Origin: F1-120-MAGs238 sp964484185
GTDB taxonomy: Bacteria > Planctomycetota > Phycisphaerae > Phycisphaerales > UBA1924
Assembly (NCBI GenBank): GCA_964484185.1
Contig: CAZAEQ010000020.1
Location: 12,749 to 76,748 of the forward strand
DNA length: 64,000 bases
Reading direction: 5' to 3'
Shown here: positions 60,453-64,000 of the stretch, in pieces
How positions within the stretch are numbered: the first letter of the stretch is position 1
Layout: each line of letters opens with the position of its first letter
Made by a program: the position numbers and the translations under genes
Notes under the pieces: generated by a model
Databases searched by the model: none
What the model saw: only the letters and a program-made list of their open reading frames with translations
Told to the model about the DNA's origin: nothing

Positions 60453-61151
60453 TCAGCGGCGGCGACGAAGTGTTGCTGCACCCATAAGGCCCAGTGCGGC
60501 GAGTGATCCAGGAGTAGGAACGTAGGGTTCGGAAACTGCGGTGCCGTACTGGAAACCCACGTTGGCAATGGAATCGATGTCGAAGCCCGCGCCAAACCCG
60601 CCAAGGCGGAAGACGACTGAGTTCTTGATCAGGCCTTCGCTGCCAGTGATGCCGCCGTTTCCGGTGGCAACATTGTCGCCCGCCGACACCAAGCCGTACT
60701 GGAGACCATTAGGCCCTGTGGGACCAGAGAGATTGGGGCCGCCGAAAAGGTCACCGTTGCCAAAGATGCCAAGTCCCGCGGAACTGATGCCGAAAGTTGC
60801 GCCGTGGTGAGAGATGCCGGCTTTGTAGCAGAATTCGCCACCGACATCACCGCCCAGCGGCATCGAGTCATAGATCACGGTTGACCCAAAGTTAAGCAGA
60901 GCGCTGTCGGTGGTAAGTGCGCCGGCATCGGTCATCGACCAGTACACACCTGTGAGCACGTCAATGGGGACCAGAGTGTCGGCGGTTGAGCTGTTTGTCA
61001 GTGTGATAACCAGGACGCCCGAGTCGACCTGAAAGTTGACAGTTGCTTCGCGACCAAATGCATCGGAACCAACGAAGGTTGAAGCGTTTGCAGCGGTCGC
61101 GGCTGTCGCGAGCAGGAGTGCAGCGATAATGGCGTTGTTGCGGTGTTTCAT
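60453..61151 (-). CDS. PEP-CTERM-like exported protein, paralogue 2
   Basis: Protein of 232 residues with signal peptide IIAALLLATAATAANA. Same plan as the protein at 59364-60056: FVGSDAFGREATVNFQVDSG, VPIDVLTGVYWSMTDAG, HHGATFGISSAGLGIFG and NVGFQYGTAVSEPYVP. The tail PTPGSLAALGLMGAATL plus RRRR is the sorting signal, again without Glu. The 288-nt region upstream (61152-61439) has no open frame and no clear promoter. Tandem duplication of the pair is evident from shared order and motifs. Confidence 0.82.
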   Translation of the reverse strand: MKHRNNAIIAALLLATAATAANASTFVGSDAFGREATVNFQVDSGVLVITLTNSSTADTLVPIDVLTGVYWSMTDAGALTTDSALLNFGSTVIYDSMPLGGDVGGEFCYKAGISHHGATFGISSAGLGIFGNGDLFGGPNLSGPTGPNGLQYGLVSAGDNVATGNGGITGSEGLIKNSVVFRLGGFGAGFDIDSIANVGFQYGTAVSEPYVPTPGSLAALGLMGAATLRRRR

Positions 61152-61439
61152 ATATTACTCGTTTGTGCAGGAGCGACAACAAATCCTCGCCTGAGTACGT
61201 CGGGGGAACACACCCGAAATCCTCGGCGACACACACCAGTGGCGTGTGGGAATAGACTGCTGAGATAGAAATCTGCATTACACTTCGCAGCAATGCAAGG
61301 GCTGTTGCAGTCAACGGTAACATAAAGTACTATCTGCGCGGCCTGCAAAAAATCGCACTGCAGGCAGGTGCAGCTCGCCCCATTTATGGGACGATGACCA
61401 AAGTTATTGTCTGGGAAATACAGATCGAAGCTGCGCGAA

Positions 61440-62117
61440 TCAACGGTTCTTGAGTCCCACTAATGCCGTCGAAGACCACCAGCCGTCAATCGAACTGGGC
61501 CCGAGATCTATCTTCTCACTGGCCACGATATCGCGGACACCCTGCACAGTTTCAGAATCGATTATGAAGATGCCGCCGCCGGAGTCGGTGAAATGACCAT
61601 CGAAAATGACGCGTGTTGAAAGGGAAGAGGACGCAATCGCGACCTTAGTGCGGGCAGCATCTGCTGCCGTGATCATCACGTAGCCGCGAATATTTTTCGG
61701 GGGCTCTGTTGGATTGGCTGCGCGGGCGGCGTTCAGTTCCTTCTCCAGCTCGAGCATGGCGCGCAAATTGGGCGAGGCGGAGAATGGGTGAACTTCCTGA
61801 ACGAAGACACCGCTCTGAATGCCCGGATCGGAGGTGCATATTTCGCGAGCCGCGGCGGTCGAGGGAACATCGAGAATAAAGATGCCTCGCCAGGTGCTGT
61901 CGGCGGGCTTGTTGAATGGGCCAGCGATGATCAGTGTTTTCTCATCGGCAAGGCGACTCATGTTAGCCATGTGGCCCTGGAAGATGGCCTTGGAGTCTTC
62001 CGGTGTCTTAAGCGCGGATTGCGGACCGGTCTTGAGATACACAAAGCTGTAGGTGGCGGTACTTGCACATCCGGTGAGGAACGCGCAAGTGAACAGCAGG
62101 ATTGCGAAGAACTTCAT
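61440..62117 (-). CDS. Lipoprotein with YCII-like domains
   Basis: Protein of 225 residues. The ATG at 62117 starts signal peptide MKFFAILLFTCAFLTGC with the lipobox Cys at 17; an in-frame extension upstream overlaps the Bax-inhibitor-like gene and is rejected. Two modules resemble YCII-related folds: one around FQGHMANMSRLADEKTLIIA to IFILDVPSTAAAREICTSDP, the other around VIFDGHFTDSGGGIFIIDSE to VRDIVASEKI. YCII domains are dimeric ferredoxin-like folds with a conserved His-Asp pair; the His in GHM and GHF fits. It starts 10 nt after the upstream stop, so it is probably co-transcribed with the Bax-inhibitor-like gene. Confidence 0.68.
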   Translation of the reverse strand: MKFFAILLFTCAFLTGCASTATYSFVYLKTGPQSALKTPEDSKAIFQGHMANMSRLADEKTLIIAGPFNKPADSTWRGIFILDVPSTAAAREICTSDPGIQSGVFVQEVHPFSASPNLRAMLELEKELNAARAANPTEPPKNIRGYVMITAADAARTKVAIASSSLSTRVIFDGHFTDSGGGIFIIDSETVQGVRDIVASEKIDLGPSSIDGWWSSTALVGLKNR

Positions 62118-62127
62118 AGTTTGAAGT

Positions 62128-62925
62128 TTAGCGGTTACGGAGCTTTGAGAGCAGACGAAGGACTTCGATGTAGAGCCAGATGAGCGTGACAAGAAGTCCG
62201 AAAGCGCCGTACCACTCCATGTACTTTGGCTGGCCAGCTTCAACACCTTCTTCAATAAACTGGAAGTCCATGACAAGGTTAAACGCTGCGAGAGCCACGA
62301 CGAAGATACTGAATCCGATGCCCAGGAGGCTTCCGGATTGAGAGCTGAAGATGCTGAATGAAAGTCCGCGGCCAACATTGAAGATATTCAGCACGAACAT
62401 GATGAGTGCGAAGAAGCACACACCGAGCGTGAGCGTGGTGACAACTTTAATAGCTGTTGAACTGAGGCGGATGATGCGGAAGGAATACGCGGCGAGCAAG
62501 CCGCCGAATATGGCGAAAGTGAGCACCAAAGCCTGACCGGCAACCAGGAACGCCGACGAGGCCTTGCCATTCTGGACGAGCATGTTGGTGATGAAAAAGG
62601 TGAGGGCGCCAACGGCAGCACCTTTACAAATGGCATAGAGCGGCGCGAGGTATGGTGAAGCTTTGGGGGCGAAGCAGAGGATCAGCGCGATGATAAGGCC
62701 AGCAATGCCGCCGCCGAAACAGATCGGGAGTGCCAGCGAAGGGGTGGTTTGAACCATTGTCCAGCCCAGGCCGCCGCAGATCATGGTGAGGGCGAGCAGT
62801 ACCGCGGACTTCACGATCGTGCCGCTGATGGTCATGGTCTTGGAACTTTCGCCCATTTCCAGTTCGGCATAAGCGGGAATCTCAAAGCCGCGGGCAAGGA
62901 CAGGGTTGTTGGTTCGCAGGTTCAT
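62128..62925 (-). CDS. Bax inhibitor-1/YccA-like integral membrane protein
   Basis: Protein of 265 residues with seven hydrophobic segments after a 40-residue cytoplasmic N-terminus that begins RTNNPVLARG, a motif seen in the COG4760-type branch of the family. Segment ends include YAICKGAAVGALTFFITNML and FNLVMDFQFIEEGVEAGQPK; the latter carries the acidic residues of the family's pH-sensing or ion pore. The closing IWLYIEVLRLLSKLRNR is typical. GGAG precedes the ATG. The physiological role of bacterial members is uncertain (ion leak or stress response). Confidence 0.85.
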   Translation of the reverse strand: MNLRTNNPVLARGFEIPAYAELEMGESSKTMTISGTIVKSAVLLALTMICGGLGWTMVQTTPSLALPICFGGGIAGLIIALILCFAPKASPYLAPLYAICKGAAVGALTFFITNMLVQNGKASSAFLVAGQALVLTFAIFGGLLAAYSFRIIRLSSTAIKVVTTLTLGVCFFALIMFVLNIFNVGRGLSFSIFSSQSGSLLGIGFSIFVVALAAFNLVMDFQFIEEGVEAGQPKYMEWYGAFGLLVTLIWLYIEVLRLLSKLRNR

Positions 62926-63023
62926 GGAATAAGTCTCCGTAAGTGACCCAGTCTGGGCTGGGCACAGTGTAGTTTTGGTATCGGCAGCTTTATTCGGGAA
63001 CCGTGAACGCCAGTTTTAGAGTC

Positions 63024-63998
63024 TCAGACGCGTTCGCGGGCGATGATCGCTGCACCGTGAACACCGGCATTGTCACGGAGTTTGGATTCCACTACCTTCA
63101 CATGCTTGCACCGATTGGGGAACGCGATCGCGCGGACGGAGTGTTCGACCCGGGCAACAAATGGGCGACCAATCGCTTCAGTTAGCCCGCCGCCCAGTAC
63201 GACCATGGGGAGGCTAAGGACCGTGACCATGTTGGCGATGCCGACGGCCAGCAGATCAGCGGCGTTATCAACGACTTCGACAGTCAGCGGATCGTGATCG
63301 ATATAGGCTTTGGCGAGCATCTTGCTGCGGATCTTTTCGACCTCGCCCCCTTCGACAAGCTTGGGCAGGATCGACTTTCGGTTTGACGCTATGAGTCGGG
63401 CAAGGCGTTGCACAACATTGGTGCGGGAGCAGTTGTTTTCCAGACTTCGCGATCCGGGGGGGTTGCCGGGGAAGAGCCAGGTATGGCCGATTTCGCCAGC
63501 AGTCTTGAAGCCGCCGTAATAAAGATGGCCGTTTAGGATCAGGCCACCGCCGATCCCTGTTCCCACCCAGACTCCTAGGACATCCTGGGCTCCTTTGGCA
63601 GCGCCAAGGCGTTGCTCACCTAGCACCGCCACATTGACATCGTTGTCAAGGAAGACTGGGACATTGAGCTTTGTGGACATGACGTTGGCAAGTTTGTAGT
63701 TGGTCCAATTGAGGTTTACAGCTTCAAGGACCGTGCCGGTAGCGGGGTCGACTGCACCTGGGGCGCCTATCCCGATGGCCTTAATCTGGCGAGTAGAGAT
63801 GCCGGCTTCGTCGCAGGCCTCTTGTACTCCTCGTACAAGACGGTCGATAACCGCGGCGGACCCTTCATCGGCGCGCGTCTTCTTACGTGAGGCGCCTCGG
63901 ATAGTGGCGGCGGCATCGACAACGCCAATCTGCATGTTGGTGCCGCCAAGGTCGATTCCGATGCAGTATTGGCGGGCTCGGGAGGTTTTTAGGGGCAT
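63024..63998 (-). CDS. ROK-family sugar kinase (glucokinase-like)
   Basis: Protein of 324 residues whose start codon lies two bases from the window edge, so the upstream region is unseen. ATP motif CIGIDLGGTNMQIGVVD (about 12-28), IGAPGAVDPATG, catalytic Asp in VFLDNDVNVAVLGEQRLGAA, and VWVGTGIGGGLILNG. The ROK zinc-binding stretch (normally GHxxxxxxGxxCxCGxxGCxE) reads GHTWLFPGNPPGSRSLENNC here, so the cysteine cluster is absent. It would phosphorylate glucose or a related hexose in the cytoplasm. Confidence 0.87.
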   Translation of the reverse strand: MPLKTSRARQYCIGIDLGGTNMQIGVVDAAATIRGASRKKTRADEGSAAVIDRLVRGVQEACDEAGISTRQIKAIGIGAPGAVDPATGTVLEAVNLNWTNYKLANVMSTKLNVPVFLDNDVNVAVLGEQRLGAAKGAQDVLGVWVGTGIGGGLILNGHLYYGGFKTAGEIGHTWLFPGNPPGSRSLENNCSRTNVVQRLARLIASNRKSILPKLVEGGEVEKIRSKMLAKAYIDHDPLTVEVVDNAADLLAVGIANMVTVLSLPMVVLGGGLTEAIGRPFVARVEHSVRAIAFPNRCKHVKVVESKLRDNAGVHGAAIIARERV

Positions 63999-64000
63999 TA

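Noticed and set aside
62118..62378. 87-codon extension of the YCII-like lipoprotein
   Set aside because: It overlaps the Bax-inhibitor-like coding sequence and would hide the lipobox signal peptide beginning at 62117.

Overview
The window looks like a chromosomal contig from a planctomycete of the class Phycisphaerae. The evidence is the combination of GC-type dockerin-like tails (ending in an FS-x-GC motif), LEPR-XLL-like N-termini (LESRQLLA) on large secreted repeat proteins, PEP-CTERM-like tails ending in RRRR, and small membrane proteins that carry a rubredoxin-like CPxCGY...CPxCG zinc ribbon. No tRNA, rRNA, CRISPR array, insertion sequence or prophage module was seen. A 10-base run of N marks a scaffold join inside one gene.

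Layout. 1-14.7 kb: a small winged-helix protein, three large exported proteins (a beta-propeller protein, an autotransporter-like beta-repeat protein and a HAF-repeat protein, the last two with dockerin-like tails), a decayed M50-type protease, then housekeeping genes (rRNA/tRNA methyltransferase, UppP, a spermidine synthase-like MFS fusion, a deoxyribosyltransferase-like protein). 14.8-28.6 kb: six consecutive same-strand paralogous genes for roughly 700-residue exported proteins, each with exactly six copies of an aspartate/asparagine-rich loop. 28.6-33.0 kb: an aspartate-family amino-acid operon (O-acylhomoserine sulfhydrylase, an aspartokinase-homoserine dehydrogenase fusion without ACT domains, aspartate-semialdehyde dehydrogenase) behind a SAM-riboswitch-like leader, then convergent dnaK. 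35-42 kb: an exported esterase, and a cluster of two related metallophosphoesterases flanking a YHYH-PEBP fusion. 42-46.8 kb: a DEAD-box-type helicase followed by an O-antigen-ligase-like protein and a glycosyltransferase. 46.8-52.6 kb, minus strand: an aldehyde dehydrogenase, an ABC-F ATPase, nuoF and dut, with a 22-bp tandem repeat array upstream of nuoF. 52.7-64 kb: an erythromycin-esterase-like protein, a GH127 glycosidase, a zinc-ribbon membrane protein, a lipoprotein joining a tyrosine-phosphatase-like domain to a c-type heme motif, two PEP-CTERM-like proteins, a YCII-like lipoprotein, a Bax-inhibitor-1-like protein and a ROK kinase.

How the genes fit together. Much of the window encodes exported or surface material using at least three different targeting or anchoring signatures. 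The aspartate operon appears to replace allosteric (ACT) control with RNA-level control by SAM. The most unusual items are the six-gene LEPR-XLL-like array, the phosphatase-cytochrome fusion, the ACT-less AK-HSD under a riboswitch-like leader, and the two-helical-turn tandem repeat upstream of nuoF. All functional calls come from reading sequence by eye; no database search was run.
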